Program-made: the position numbers and the translations under genes
The notes under the pieces: generated by a model
What the model saw: the letters and a program-made list of their open reading frames with translations, nothing else
Database searches by the model: none
What the model was told of the DNA's origin: nothing
Shown: positions 25,546 through 34,663 of the stretch, in pieces
Layout of the letters: each line of letters opens with the position of its first letter
How positions within the stretch are numbered: the stretch's first letter is position 1
Assembly: GCF_003233845.1 (NCBI RefSeq)
Contig: NZ_QKRB01000060.1
Location: 1-64,000 of the forward strand
Length of the DNA: 64,000 nucleotides
Direction of reading: 5' to 3'
Source: Paenibacillus sambharensis
GTDB lineage: Bacteria; Bacillota; Bacilli; Paenibacillales; Paenibacillaceae

Positions 25546-25923
25546 ATGAACTTTACTTTGAAAACTTCTAAGTATGCAAAGGAAAATCTTACACAATTAC
25601 AAGCATCGACTGGTATTACACCAAATATATTAATTCGATACGCCGTTAGTCTCTCTTTACGCAGCAATGCATCTGAAGAAAAGGTTGAACCACCTATCAA
25701 GGATTTCTCAGATGGACTGGTATTGAACAGAAACACAGTTACTGGTGAGTACGATGATGTTTTTAAAGCTCTAATTATACAATACGCTGAAAAAGAAATG
25801 ACCGATGAAGAATACTTCCCTGGTTATTTTAATGCTCATCTTGAGCGAGGAATTCGCTTGCTGGCTGCTGAGTATAAGAGTGCTGGTAACTTTGAACGCT
25901 TTATTCGGGCGTTATTACTCTAA
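25546..25923 (+). CDS. dndE: DNA sulfur modification protein DndE
   Basis: Small DNA-binding subunit of the modification complex that prefers nicked DNA in studied members. It has 125 residues. The N-terminal segment LKTSKYAKENLTQLQ and the following PNILIRYAVSLSL are family-typical, and the C-terminal HLERGIRLLA closes the helical core. The ATG lies five bases after the dndD stop, with AGGGAGAG in the end of dndD as ribosome site. The gene is complete and followed 17 bases later by the desulfurase. Confidence 0.9.
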   Translation: MNFTLKTSKYAKENLTQLQASTGITPNILIRYAVSLSLRSNASEEKVEPPIKDFSDGLVLNRNTVTGEYDDVFKALIIQYAEKEMTDEEYFPGYFNAHLERGIRLLAAEYKSAGNFERFIRALLL

Positions 25924-25940
25924 GGATGAAGGGGATATAG

Positions 25941-27071
25941 ATGCTCTATTTAGATAATAGTGCTACTACTAAGATCCACCCTGAGGTGCTAGATGCGATG
26001 ATGCCGTATCTTAAAGAAGAGTACGGTAACCCATCAAGTAAGTATTATTCTCTGGCTGAGAACGCTAAAAAAGCAGTTGCAAGAGCACGGGAACACGTAG
26101 CTGCGCTTTTTGGGTGTGATTCCGATGAAGTTGTCTTTACGAGTGGTGCAACGGAGAGTAACAATATGATTATTAAGGGTGTTGCCGATTATTATGGTAG
26201 TTTAGATGATGCAAATAATTATTTACTGACTACTAAGGTTGAACATCCATCTGTAATCGAAACTTTCAACTATTTAGGTGATCGGGGTTATGAGGTTTCC
26301 TTCTTGGAAGTTGATCAGTATGCTAGAGTTGATTTTCAGAAAATAAAAGAAGGTATTGAGAAGAGACCTCTGCTTACTTCGATTATTTGGGGAAACAATG
26401 AAGTGGGTTCAATAAACCCGATTAACGAGATTTCTGCTCTCTTTGAAGAGAATGGTTTATTCCTACATACGGATGCTACTCAAGTAGTGGGAAAGGTACC
26501 AGTTAATCTAAAAGAGACGAAAGGAATCCGCTTTCTATCTATGTCTGGACATAAAATTGGCGGTCCAAAGGGAATTGGGGCTGCTATTGTTCGCAAACAA
26601 TCGAACGAGATTTTTACCAAAATCACACCTCTACTGCATGGTGGTGGTCAAGAAAATAACTATCGTAGCGGTACACTAGCAGTTCATAATATTGTAGGCC
26701 TTGGTAAAGCTGCAGAGCTTGCATTAAATAAATTAGAGCAAAATGTTAATCGATTAAATGAGCTAGAGAACTACCTGATGAATATATTAAAGAGTAATTT
26801 TTCCGGGAGAATTAAGTTTAATAGTGATGTTAAAAATAAGATACCTGGATTGATTAGTATACAATTTATCGGAGTAAATAATGAGCTGTTGCTTAAGAAG
26901 CTATCTAATTATGTAGCCCTCTCCACTGGATCGGCATGTAGCGCTACTAAGCCAAGTCACGTTTTAAGTGCCGCAGGCAAGTCGCTAGGAGAGATACGCC
27001 AAACAGTCCGAGTCACTCTAAGTCCGAATTTGAGTGAGAGTGATTTAGATTTCTTTAAACAGATTCAATAA
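25941..27071 (+). CDS. dndA: Cysteine desulfurase DndA (IscS-like)
   Basis: PLP-dependent class V aminotransferase-fold enzyme that takes sulfur from cysteine for DndC. It opens with YLDNSATTKIHPEV. PLP lysine K205 lies in SMSGHKIGGP and the catalytic cysteine C333 in STGSACSATKPSH, both in typical settings. The 376-residue length is normal. The start follows GAAGGGGAT. In many systems dndA sits apart or is replaced by a housekeeping iscS. Here it is the last gene of dndBCDE-A, so the operon is self-sufficient. The stop is followed almost at once by foreign-looking McrBC debris, marking the operon's end. Confidence 0.92.
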   Translation: MLYLDNSATTKIHPEVLDAMMPYLKEEYGNPSSKYYSLAENAKKAVARAREHVAALFGCDSDEVVFTSGATESNNMIIKGVADYYGSLDDANNYLLTTKVEHPSVIETFNYLGDRGYEVSFLEVDQYARVDFQKIKEGIEKRPLLTSIIWGNNEVGSINPINEISALFEENGLFLHTDATQVVGKVPVNLKETKGIRFLSMSGHKIGGPKGIGAAIVRKQSNEIFTKITPLLHGGGQENNYRSGTLAVHNIVGLGKAAELALNKLEQNVNRLNELENYLMNILKSNFSGRIKFNSDVKNKIPGLISIQFIGVNNELLLKKLSNYVALSTGSACSATKPSHVLSAAGKSLGEIRQTVRVTLSPNLSESDLDFFKQIQ

Positions 27072-27085
27072 TAATACGGAAGCAC

Positions 27086-27318
27086 AGGAGTACCGGGCGC
27101 ATGATTTTTACCGGAGTATTGAGCTGGTGAATGTGGGGGCGCTGCCGTTACTGCCGAGTGCGACCACGCTTGTGGAGGAGTTCTTGGACGAGCTCATCAT
27201 GGACAGCCCGGAGAAGGCTTATGAGTGGTCGACACGCCCGAGAGGGATGGATTTATCATGTGCCGCTGCGTCGGCATATTGTGCGGAATGGATTTGGTGA
27301 ATCTGCATGTGCGTCTCG
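27086..27318 (+). pseudogene. Fragment of a DUF2357/PD-(D/E)XK nuclease gene
   Basis: From about 27090 the DNA matches the intact-looking nuclease gene at 30853 onward (AGTACCGGGCGCATGATTTT and the following roughly 140 bases with few changes). It then skips about 90 bases and resumes with a diverged match to 31110-31160. Protein frames read EYRAHDFYRSIELVNVG and later VPLRRHIVRNG. The piece has neither a start nor a nuclease core. It has accumulated differences, so it is a second, decayed copy rather than a recent duplication. The sequence to 27561 beyond it shows no gene I can support. Confidence 0.8.
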
Positions 27319-27561
27319 ATAGAGAGCAAGGGAGCGGATGTGCTGCAAGCCTCGCTATTCCAAGAAAGTTTAACGATACAAAGCTACGTTTTACATCAAC
27401 TTTCAGCTCTTGTTCTATGAATCTACTGTTTAATGTAAAGATCATTGAAACTTTGGGTGCCTCGTTGCAATATGCATATGCTCGATGCCATGGAGTGAGA
27501 AGAAAAATGCTTCGAGTCAAGGAACAAGTCTGATTACAAAGAATGAACATGGGGGGACGCA

Positions 27562-28377
27562 ATGTCTGAAGGTAATGGAAGACCGCCAATTCCTGAAGAT
27601 ATAAAGCGGGAAGTTCGTCAGAGGTGCGGATATGGTTGTGTTGTGTGCGGGAATCCTTTATATGAGTATGATCATATAAAGGAGTGGGCTGTTGTAAGGG
27701 AGCATGTTGCAGAGGATCTTACCTTATTATGCGACCAACACCATAAAGAAGTAACCAACAAACTTCTTCCACGAACAAGAATAATAGAAGCGAATAAAGA
27801 ACCCTATAATATTAAAAATAAGGCGAGCAAACCGTACATTTTCCATTATAGTGGAAATAATTGTATTATGGACATAGGGTCGAATATCACTGAGTTTAAT
27901 ACTTCAGAGGAATTAGATGATATAAAAGTATCAATGATAATGATCGATGGAGTGTCTTTGTTAGGTTTCCGCATTGAAGGAACTAATTTATTAATTCATG
28001 CAAATGTTTTTGATCGACACAACCAATTAATTCTCCAGATATATGATAATGAGCTTGTATATTCGATATCACCCTGGGATATAGAGTTTAAAGGTAACAA
28101 ACTAACAATTAGAGAAGCAAGCAGAAAGATATTATATTCTGTTCGTTTTGATACGCCTGATCGAATCACTATTGAGAGTGCTAACATTTATTATAATGGC
28201 GTCAAATTAGATGTTACTAAGTCTGGTATAAAGATAAATGATAGGATAAAATATTCAGGTCAAAAAGGAAAGGCTTTTGTACATCCTGGTTCCGCAGTAG
28301 GCGGAATTGTGATTGGTTACCCTTCGGTCAGTCTACCAGCTATTCTTGTAGTTACCGATGTGGATCGATACAGTTAG
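27562..28377 (+). CDS. HNH-type endonuclease-like protein
   Basis: A 271-residue protein. The N-terminal 70 residues form an HNH domain with a Cys pair (CGYGCVVCG), a central YDHIKEW and LCDQHHKEVTN, the metal-finger layout of HNH nucleases. The C-terminal 190 residues look beta-rich and do not match a family I know. They may bind DNA or a partner. The start follows GGGGGG. The gene is AT-rich like the Dnd genes and lies 490 bases after dndA on the same strand. It may be a further restriction component or an independent nuclease that shares the island. There is no direct evidence of a link. Confidence 0.7.
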   Translation: MSEGNGRPPIPEDIKREVRQRCGYGCVVCGNPLYEYDHIKEWAVVREHVAEDLTLLCDQHHKEVTNKLLPRTRIIEANKEPYNIKNKASKPYIFHYSGNNCIMDIGSNITEFNTSEELDDIKVSMIMIDGVSLLGFRIEGTNLLIHANVFDRHNQLILQIYDNELVYSISPWDIEFKGNKLTIREASRKILYSVRFDTPDRITIESANIYYNGVKLDVTKSGIKINDRIKYSGQKGKAFVHPGSAVGGIVIGYPSVSLPAILVVTDVDRYS

Positions 28378-28640
28378 TTAAAGATTATTTGCCTATTCGA
28401 AGGAGCATAATATTAGCAAGGTTACTTTCAAACATTTGGTGAAGGCTGGATTTCTGAGCCTGCTTCCTTCGTCCTCGAAAAGAAAATGAGTGACGAGCAT
28501 AAGTTGAAGCAAGCAGGAGTATTAATATTATTACTTAAAATTAAAATTAAGTAAGTATTTGGTGTAATTATTGATATGGAGTTGTCTACATTTGATTGAA
28601 AATGAGGAGCATTATACTGGGAAGATACTTACTAAACTAG
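28378..28640 (+). other. AT-rich spacer with hairpin at the right edge of the Dnd block
   Basis: No gene is seen. TACTTAA and TTAAGTA around 28532-28553 form a palindromic hairpin. The McrB-like frame opens directly after a TAG at 28638, so the composition and homology junction lies at about 28641-28655. Confidence 0.5.
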
Positions 28641-29174
28641 ACAAACAACGAGTACCCGTCTGTCACCGAGGAGGAAGCGCAGGCTGAGCTGGCACCGAAT
28701 GATTTTCTCCGTTCTAGCTATCTCAAGCTGGCGGATGCTTATAACCCGACGTACAAGACACTCATTGAAGAGACGACGCAGCAGCTTGTGGCGATTAACA
28801 ATATTCTTGAGTCGATTCATTCGCATGTTGGCTTCCGGATTCGGGACGCAATCTGCTTCTATCTGATCTACAACGAGCAGGCTGGGCTGATGACGCGTGA
28901 GCAAGCCTTTGATTATCAGCTCCTGCAGAAAATCCTTCCTCGCATCCAAGGCAGCAATAAGGCTGTGCGGCAGGTGCTCCTGCAGCTGCTTCAGATCACG
29001 CTGGGATCAGCAAGAAGGCTTGATATGAGCAGTCTTGAAGAGGATGCTTCAAGTCTGTGGAGGAATGTAGACCAAGCGGTTGAAGGAGCGGCCTACGCGC
29101 AATCCGCCCGCAAAATCGTCTTTATGCTGCGGAGGTTGGATGAAGATGGCTTCACCTCATACTGGCTCTCCTAA
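28641..29174 (+). pseudogene. C-terminal remnant of a McrB-like AAA ATPase gene
   Basis: An open frame without a proper start (EYPSVTEEEAQAELAPND...) runs from the stop at 28638 to TAA at 29172. Its helical sequence, with the terminal AYAQSARKIVFMLRRLDEDGFTSYW, resembles the C-terminal part of the AAA/GTPase subunit that normally precedes DUF2357 nuclease genes. No Walker motif remains, so the ATPase part is gone. A GTG at 28788 could allow a short product. The frame overlaps the nuclease gene by about 35 bases, as in intact operons. The cut coincides with the edge of the AT-rich island, which suggests loss during its insertion. Confidence 0.7.
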
Positions 29175-31565
29175 CCGCACGGTTGAGCTGCTTCGCATCG
29201 AGACGAACTGGTTCAATCTGTACCTGCAGGGCAAGCCATTTCACCCGACAGTTGAGGCGCTGCAGCTGCACCGCCGGGACGACGCGGGATGGGTGGAGGC
29301 GCGGCTGCAGCCGCAGTCGCTGCACAGCGGGCTCGAGCTTCGCTCGATCGCGCTTTTTAACCCGGAGCAGCAAGCCTTGACGGATTGGCAGGCGGGGGAT
29401 GCGTGTCCGCCGATATTTTTTGAAACGCAGGGCTATGAGCTTGTGGTCGAGCTGGAGGATGACGTGGCGCTCACGTTCTACCACGATAACCAGCATGTGC
29501 GCGAAGCAGTGCTTCCGAAGGGACGGCGGCTGCTCAGCGGGGTGCTGAATTTTCAGAACGAGGTCGGCTATACGGAGCTTGAGCTTAGGCGAGACGGCAA
29601 GCCGGTGTTCCGGCTGCAGCTGGAGATTTTCCCATCCAAGATGGACTACCAGAAGGACTACGAGGCGATCCTCCATGAGGTGAATGGACAGATCTATAAT
29701 CTGTCGTTCGACTTCCTGCGCAGAACGTTCCAGCTCACCGGCCTGCGGGAGACGCGCCACCAGAGTATGACGGAGTTCTTCGTGATTCTTCAGCATGTGT
29801 TCCAGCAGCTGGTGCAGACGATCGAGCGGATGCAGAGCGCGCCTCATCACCGGATGCGGATGGAGAATCGGTTGGTGGACGCGGCACGGGTGAAGAAGGC
29901 TGGCCGGGAAAATATCGCTTTTCTCGCAAAACGTCCTCATTATCTCGCTCAGGATAACCAGAATGGTCTGCTGCGGCTGGGCAATCAGCGCTATACGCCG
30001 ACCCATGTGCTGGAGACGAAGCGTCATGTGGACTATGACACGATGGAGAATCGTTTTGTCCGCTGGGTGCTGCTTCGGATCGAACGCCGGCTGCGCAGCA
30101 TGAAGCTGCTGCTGAACAAGAAGGACCGGGCGCCTGACCCAGTCCTGATGAACAAGCTGAACCGGATGCAGAGCGATATCGGGCGGCTGCTTAAGCTGGA
30201 TTTCCTGCGGGTGGGCGAGATGCGCCAGATGACGGTGACGCTCGTGCTCCAGATGGCGCCGGGCTACCGGGATGTGTACCGCTATTACCTGATGCTGATG
30301 AAGGGGCTGTCGATCCAGGACGATCTGTTCCGCCTGTCGATGAAGGATCTGGCGCAGCTGTACGAGTACTGGTGCTTCCTGAAAATCCACGAGCTGCTCA
30401 GCCGCAAGTACGAGCTGGTCAAGCAGGATGTGGTGAAGCTGAACCGAGGCGGCCTGTTCGTTACGCTGCAGCGGGCACGTGACTCCAAGATGGTGTACCG
30501 GAACCCGAGGAACGGAGAAGTGTTCACGCTGTACTATAATGGTCTGCCGCCAGGGGATAAGAGTGTGACGGTGGGGCAGAAGCCGGATAATGTGCTGACG
30601 CTGAAGAAGCAGGATGCGGCTGTGGAGTACAAATATATTTTCGACGCGAAGTACCGGATCAACCCGGCCTATGAGGGCACGTCCTACCGAAGCACCTACA
30701 AGACGCCAGGCCCTCAAGAGGAGGACATCAACACGATGCACCGGTACCGGGATGCGATTGTGTATCAGGCGAGCCGGGAGCAGGGGCAGCCGGAGGCGGA
30801 GCGGACGATGTTCGGCGCGTATGTACTGTTCCCGTATCCGAATGAGGAGGAGTACCGGGCGCATGATTTTTACCGGAGTATTGAGCTGGTGAATGTGGGG
30901 GCGCTGCCGTTCCTGCCGAGTGCGACGACGCTTGTGGAGGAGTTTCTGGATGAGCTCATTATGGACAGCCCGGAGAAGGCCTATGAGCGGTCGACCCGCC
31001 CAAGAGGGACGGACACCTATTATGCGGATAAAATGAGCGGCAAAACCGTGCTCGTCGGAGCACTCAGCCGTCGGGAGCAGCTGCAGGATCTGCTGACGCA
31101 TCGATTTTATCATGTGCCTTTGCGGCATTTTGTGCGGCATGGGGATTTGGCGAACCTGCAGGTGGTGGGCATCTACCAGTCGAGTACGCTGTTCGGTCCG
31201 GAGCAGGCGGGCGTAAGGTATTACGGGCGGATCAAGTCGTGGAGCATCCTGCCGAGGGACAGATCCATGAGATTCCGCTGCGCCGGGGTGCGCCAACGGA
31301 GCTGTATGTGAAGCTGGAGGTTGAAGAGTGGAAGGTTAGGCGACCGCCGATCGTCCCCGGCGGGCACGGCGTGCAGAGTATGCTGCTGACCTCGGCGTAT
31401 ATGTTCCAGCGGGCGAAGGAAGTGGCCGAGCTCCGGCTGGAGACGGAGGAGCAGCTGCGGCAGTGGCGGGAGAAGCGCCGCCTTGGCAGGCTGAACGTGA
31501 AGTGGGACCGCTATGAGGTCGATCAGGCATCGGAGCTGGAACGGCTGGATGTGGTGGAGGAGTAG
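29140..31565 (+). pseudogene. DUF2357/PD-(D/E)XK nuclease (McrC-like) gene with a C-terminal frameshift
   Basis: McrC-like subunit of a predicted defence nuclease. An N-terminal DUF2357 region (about 100-300, e.g. LQLEIFPSKMDYQKDYEAIL) is followed by the PDDEXK_7 nuclease core with EYKYIFDAKYRI near residue 500 and MHRYRDAIVYQ. One frame runs to 31311, but from about 31257 it turns into non-family sequence (RFRCAGVRQRSCM). The overlapping frame (31239-31565) continues sensibly with IHEIPLRRGAPTELYVKLEVEEW. A one-base loss near 31250-31262 explains this. The nuclease core is intact, so activity might survive. The start is placed at 29140 or 29146, overlapping the ATPase remnant. A sequencing error is possible. 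Confidence 0.75.
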
Positions 31566-31605
31566 AGCAGAAGCACGCTAGGAAATGGCGAACTTCTGCT
31601 TTTTT
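31566..31605 (+). terminator. Terminator of the DUF2357 gene
   Basis: AGCAGAAG (31566-31573) pairs with CTTCTGCT (31593-31600), with inner pairing of the loop, followed by TTTTTC. Confidence 0.75.
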
Positions 31606-31624
31606 CTTGTCTTATCTCATGTCT

Positions 31625-33165
31625 CCACTCTTTCTTTAGCAAGATTTTAACAGGGATATACAGGAATTTATGGGGATTAAGCGAACTTTAATATGCTTAT
31701 GAAACCGGCTTGGTACGGCAGAGGACAAGGAAGTGGGACAGGTGTCACGGTTGGAGATAGATTTCGATGGGGTAGCCCAAAGTATAAACACGTTACATAA
31801 CGGAGCAGTGAACAAGCTGTCGTCGGTGACGGGCAATGTGCGCAGCATTGGAAACGGCGTGGACGGTCAAATCAAGGCCAGACGCGGGATCGGCGGCAGG
31901 CTGAGTCAGGCGGCAGCCGATGCGCAGAGCATCCATCAGAAGCTGATGAGCGTTGAGACCTTCATGAGGCAGTCCAGCGACCGCTATCAGACGATGGAGA
32001 GGCAGATTCAGCAGCGAATCGCGATTCTCGGCACGATCGGTGTGATGTCCGCGAACCTGGATGCTTTCAACCGGATTAGTATATCTGACCTGGAGCTCAA
32101 GATTGCGGGGCTTGAAAAGAGGCTCACTGCCTTCATCCCGGCTTTGTTTGACCTGATTAAGGACAGAGACAAGCCGCTTGATATCCGGCAGTTGCTTGTG
32201 ATGGCGGGAAGTTTCGTGACAACGATTGGAGAGCTGACGATCCGGCAGATACAGCTGCTGGTGAAGACGGTCACGACACCGCTGCCCATTGACGAGGACA
32301 TGCTGGAGGCGTTAAATAGAGAGCAGTACCTGTATCTCGTGCGGCTGTCGATGAAGGAGGGCCCGGAGGGAGACTGGGCAAGGCAGCAGCTGATCGAAGC
32401 GCGGGCTTTGCTGGACCGCTTGCGGATCGCCTATATCGGCATTGGTGAGAAAACAGCAGCCATGGATATGATGGGCCTGTATGCAGCGCTCAGCAACACA
32501 GCCGACCTGCTGCAGCAGCTGAACAGCATGGGACTTCTGCCGGAGAAGGAAGTGTTCACCCCGGAGGAGCTGGCGGCCCAGTACGAGTATGATGATAAGC
32601 GTAAAGATATGGTCGTCATCAACGGGTATGGTGAGGTCATTTCTGTTAACCAAGAAAACCTGGACGAGCTGCTAAGAAGATATAAGGCTGAACGATGGGG
32701 CAATCTCAATCCGGCTAAAGTGTATGACCCGCGTTTCAATAGGAATATTAAAGATTTTTTGGACTATGCGATCTCGCTAGGGTATGATCCGCGGACCTTC
32801 GAGTACGTAGGGGCGGATATTAAGAACGATCCATTTGCTGAAGCATTTGTCGCCAGCCAGCAGGGGGTGAGTGACAAGCACGGTGAAGAGGCCAAGAAGC
32901 TTCAGGATGAAGCGATCGGATATATTTCAACAGGGCTTGATAATATACCGGGAGTAGGGAACTTTAAATCGGCTATTGAGCTCTTGGCAGGAAAGACGAT
33001 GGCTGGTGATGAGTTATCGAACGGCGATAAGGTGCTGGCAGGGCTAGGAATAGGCTTGCCATGGCTCCGCAGGACCGAAGATTTCGTCAGCGGCATCGCT
33101 AAGCACGGCGACGAAGCGCTCGATGCGATCACAGGTGCTGGGAAGCATGGGGATGATGTTGCTAA
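31625..33165 (+). repeat. 1.5-kb direct repeat, copy 1 (toxin scaffold)
   Basis: Very similar to 35829-37372. It covers the upstream region (CTCTTTCTTTAGCAAGATTT...), the ribosome site and the first 480 codons of the toxin. Similarity stops abruptly after GGGGATGATGTTGCT, where the toxin tip begins. Confidence 0.93.
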
Positions 33166-33598
33166 GGGCGTGGGTGATCTCGACAATGCATTAAAGCATA
33201 AGGGTTATGTTAGGGATATCGAATCTATCACAGATCTGCCGATTGGATCTAACCAAAGGGCGTTTTTAAAGGATGCTCTGCAAAATAATAATTACACTAA
33301 GTTAAGTCCGGAAGCTCAGGCGCTTCACAGAAGAGAATTTAATGCAAATAGATCAAAAATCATCAGTGAATGGGAACAAAATACAGGACAATCTTGGCCC
33401 AAATATACTGAACCCGTATACTCTAAAGATGGAAAGATATTGAGGAATGTAGGAGATAATTATGATGCACACCATATTATCGAGAGTAGCTATGGCGGGC
33501 CAAATACTTGGTGGAATATGCATCCAGCGTCGTTCCCTACACAACATCAAGGTGGTATTCATAGGTCGGGCGGGCCTGCGAGAGAGATTTTCGAATAA
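31733..33598 (+). CDS. Polymorphic toxin with C-terminal HNH-type nuclease domain
   Basis: A 621-residue, probably secreted toxin. The N-terminal 100 residues (SRLEIDFDGVAQ, ARRGIGGRLSQAAADA) are a helical trafficking domain of LXG/WXG type with no classical signal peptide. Residues 100-480 are shared almost unchanged with the toxin at 35.9 kb. The last 125 residues are unique and end in a nuclease-like tip with DAHHIIESSYGGPNTWWNMHP and a final HQGGIHRSG, an HNH/GHH layout with paired histidines. It starts with GTG after AGGACAAGGAAG. The adjacent SUKH gene is the likely antidote. The coding becomes AT-rich at the tip, as in exchangeable toxin modules. Confidence 0.82.
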   Translation: MGQVSRLEIDFDGVAQSINTLHNGAVNKLSSVTGNVRSIGNGVDGQIKARRGIGGRLSQAAADAQSIHQKLMSVETFMRQSSDRYQTMERQIQQRIAILGTIGVMSANLDAFNRISISDLELKIAGLEKRLTAFIPALFDLIKDRDKPLDIRQLLVMAGSFVTTIGELTIRQIQLLVKTVTTPLPIDEDMLEALNREQYLYLVRLSMKEGPEGDWARQQLIEARALLDRLRIAYIGIGEKTAAMDMMGLYAALSNTADLLQQLNSMGLLPEKEVFTPEELAAQYEYDDKRKDMVVINGYGEVISVNQENLDELLRRYKAERWGNLNPAKVYDPRFNRNIKDFLDYAISLGYDPRTFEYVGADIKNDPFAEAFVASQQGVSDKHGEEAKKLQDEAIGYISTGLDNIPGVGNFKSAIELLAGKTMAGDELSNGDKVLAGLGIGLPWLRRTEDFVSGIAKHGDEALDAITGAGKHGDDVAKGVGDLDNALKHKGYVRDIESITDLPIGSNQRAFLKDALQNNNYTKLSPEAQALHRREFNANRSKIISEWEQNTGQSWPKYTEPVYSKDGKILRNVGDNYDAHHIIESSYGGPNTWWNMHPASFPTQHQGGIHRSGGPAREIFE

Positions 33599-33613
33599 AT
33601 GGGAGGTTTTTAA

Positions 33614-34081
33614 ATGTCAGATTTCTCTTTCTTGAAAAATTATATATTTGTCGAGGGAGATGCAGAGGCAAACAAAGAAAAACATGCTTTTTATCCGTTA
33701 AAGAAACATGATATCGAAAATGCCGAATTAAGGCTCGGTTCGAGTTTCCCGAAAGAGCTAAAAGACTTTTTCGAACAAATTGGTTATGGTTTTATTTGTA
33801 ATCCCAATAAGAGTGGGGTAAATCGGTTGATGGATCCATCAAGTATTGTAGATTTTATGCTTGGCGAAGGTGTTTATGAATATGATCCAGACAGAGAGAT
33901 TTACGATACTCAGAACTATTTAGTTTTCTTTGAGGTCTCCGAAGGCACGTATCTGACAATGGATCTTAATAATGATCAACACGAGGAGGGCAGTGCTATA
34001 TATTACTTTGGTGAGAAAATTGCCAGTTCACTTAAAGACTTTTTAGTTAAAATGGACTCTCAAACCGATTATTTTTTATAA
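33614..34081 (+). CDS. SMI1/KNR4 (SUKH) immunity protein
   Basis: A 155-residue cytosolic protein of the SUKH superfamily, widespread immunity proteins for nuclease toxins. Typical features are the early helix with IENAELRLGSSFPKELKDFFEQIGYG, the middle YLVFFEVSEGTYLTMDL and the terminal SLKDFLVKM. It begins 15 bases after the HNH-type toxin, with GGGAGG as ribosome site, which is the position of a cognate immunity. A terminator follows at 34104, so toxin and immunity form one transcript. Confidence 0.85.
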   Translation: MSDFSFLKNYIFVEGDAEANKEKHAFYPLKKHDIENAELRLGSSFPKELKDFFEQIGYGFICNPNKSGVNRLMDPSSIVDFMLGEGVYEYDPDREIYDTQNYLVFFEVSEGTYLTMDLNNDQHEEGSAIYYFGEKIASSLKDFLVKMDSQTDYFL

Positions 34082-34103
34082 ATCTGCGATCTATGTACTA
34101 TTC

Positions 34104-34146
34104 AAACCTTGGTCGAGCGTTCGTTACTCAGACAAGGTTTTTGTTT
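34104..34146 (+). terminator. Terminator after the SUKH immunity gene
   Basis: AAACCTTG (34104-34111) pairs with CAAGGTTT (34133-34140), followed by TTGTTTT. Confidence 0.65.
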
Positions 34147-34253
34147 TGGCCAACATTATATTCTCTTATCCCCTCGACATCAAAACGTACCAAGATCGAA
34201 ACTTATGTGCTAAAAATGCATACTGAAAACAGCAGGTTAGTAGGAGGCTTGAC

Positions 34254-34640
34254 ATGGAAAAAGAAGGGTTTGTATCTCTCTGGGTTGGGAATGTCCAGTC
34301 TTTCGAGGAATTGAATAGATTACTGACTGTTTCTTATTCGGATGAGGGGGATTTTGCTCCTTCAATATTCGCTAAACACTTTGAGATTCGTAGATATGAC
34401 GATGCTGTAAGAGAAGCGGAATATTATGAAGAAGCAAGTAATGACTTAAGTCAATTACTTGAAGGATTCTCATATGATGAAGAGATTATCCCGAAATTTA
34501 TTGCTATAGAGCAAGAAGGGTTGCCGAATGAGTCTAATGCAGTGGTTTTACTGTATAATTTTCAATATGCTGGGGCAGTTTCCGAATCAACCATTCTATC
34601 GAATTACTTGAGATTCGTAGGTGCAGTAAAATACAGATAA
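34254..34640 (+). CDS. Imm22-family immunity protein
   Basis: A 128-residue protein whose start EGFVSLWVGNVQSFEELNR is characteristic of Imm22-type immunity proteins. The central FEIRRYDDAVREAEYYEE also fits. It has no signal or membrane segment. GTAGGAGG lies before the ATG. It sits behind a terminator and has no toxin of its own next to it, so it is an orphan immunity in the toxin cluster. The cognate toxin tip may have been lost or may belong to other strains. Confidence 0.72.
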   Translation: MEKEGFVSLWVGNVQSFEELNRLLTVSYSDEGDFAPSIFAKHFEIRRYDDAVREAEYYEEASNDLSQLLEGFSYDEEIIPKFIAIEQEGLPNESNAVVLLYNFQYAGAVSESTILSNYLRFVGAVKYR

Positions 34641-34663
34641 CGGGTATGGCAGTACCGTAATAT

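Noticed and set aside
29152-31296. A 714-codon open frame on the minus strand
   Set aside because: It is opposite the DUF2357 nuclease gene. Its product is rich in His, Leu, Arg and Gln in the way of GC-rich antisense frames, shows no domain, and lacks a ribosome site.
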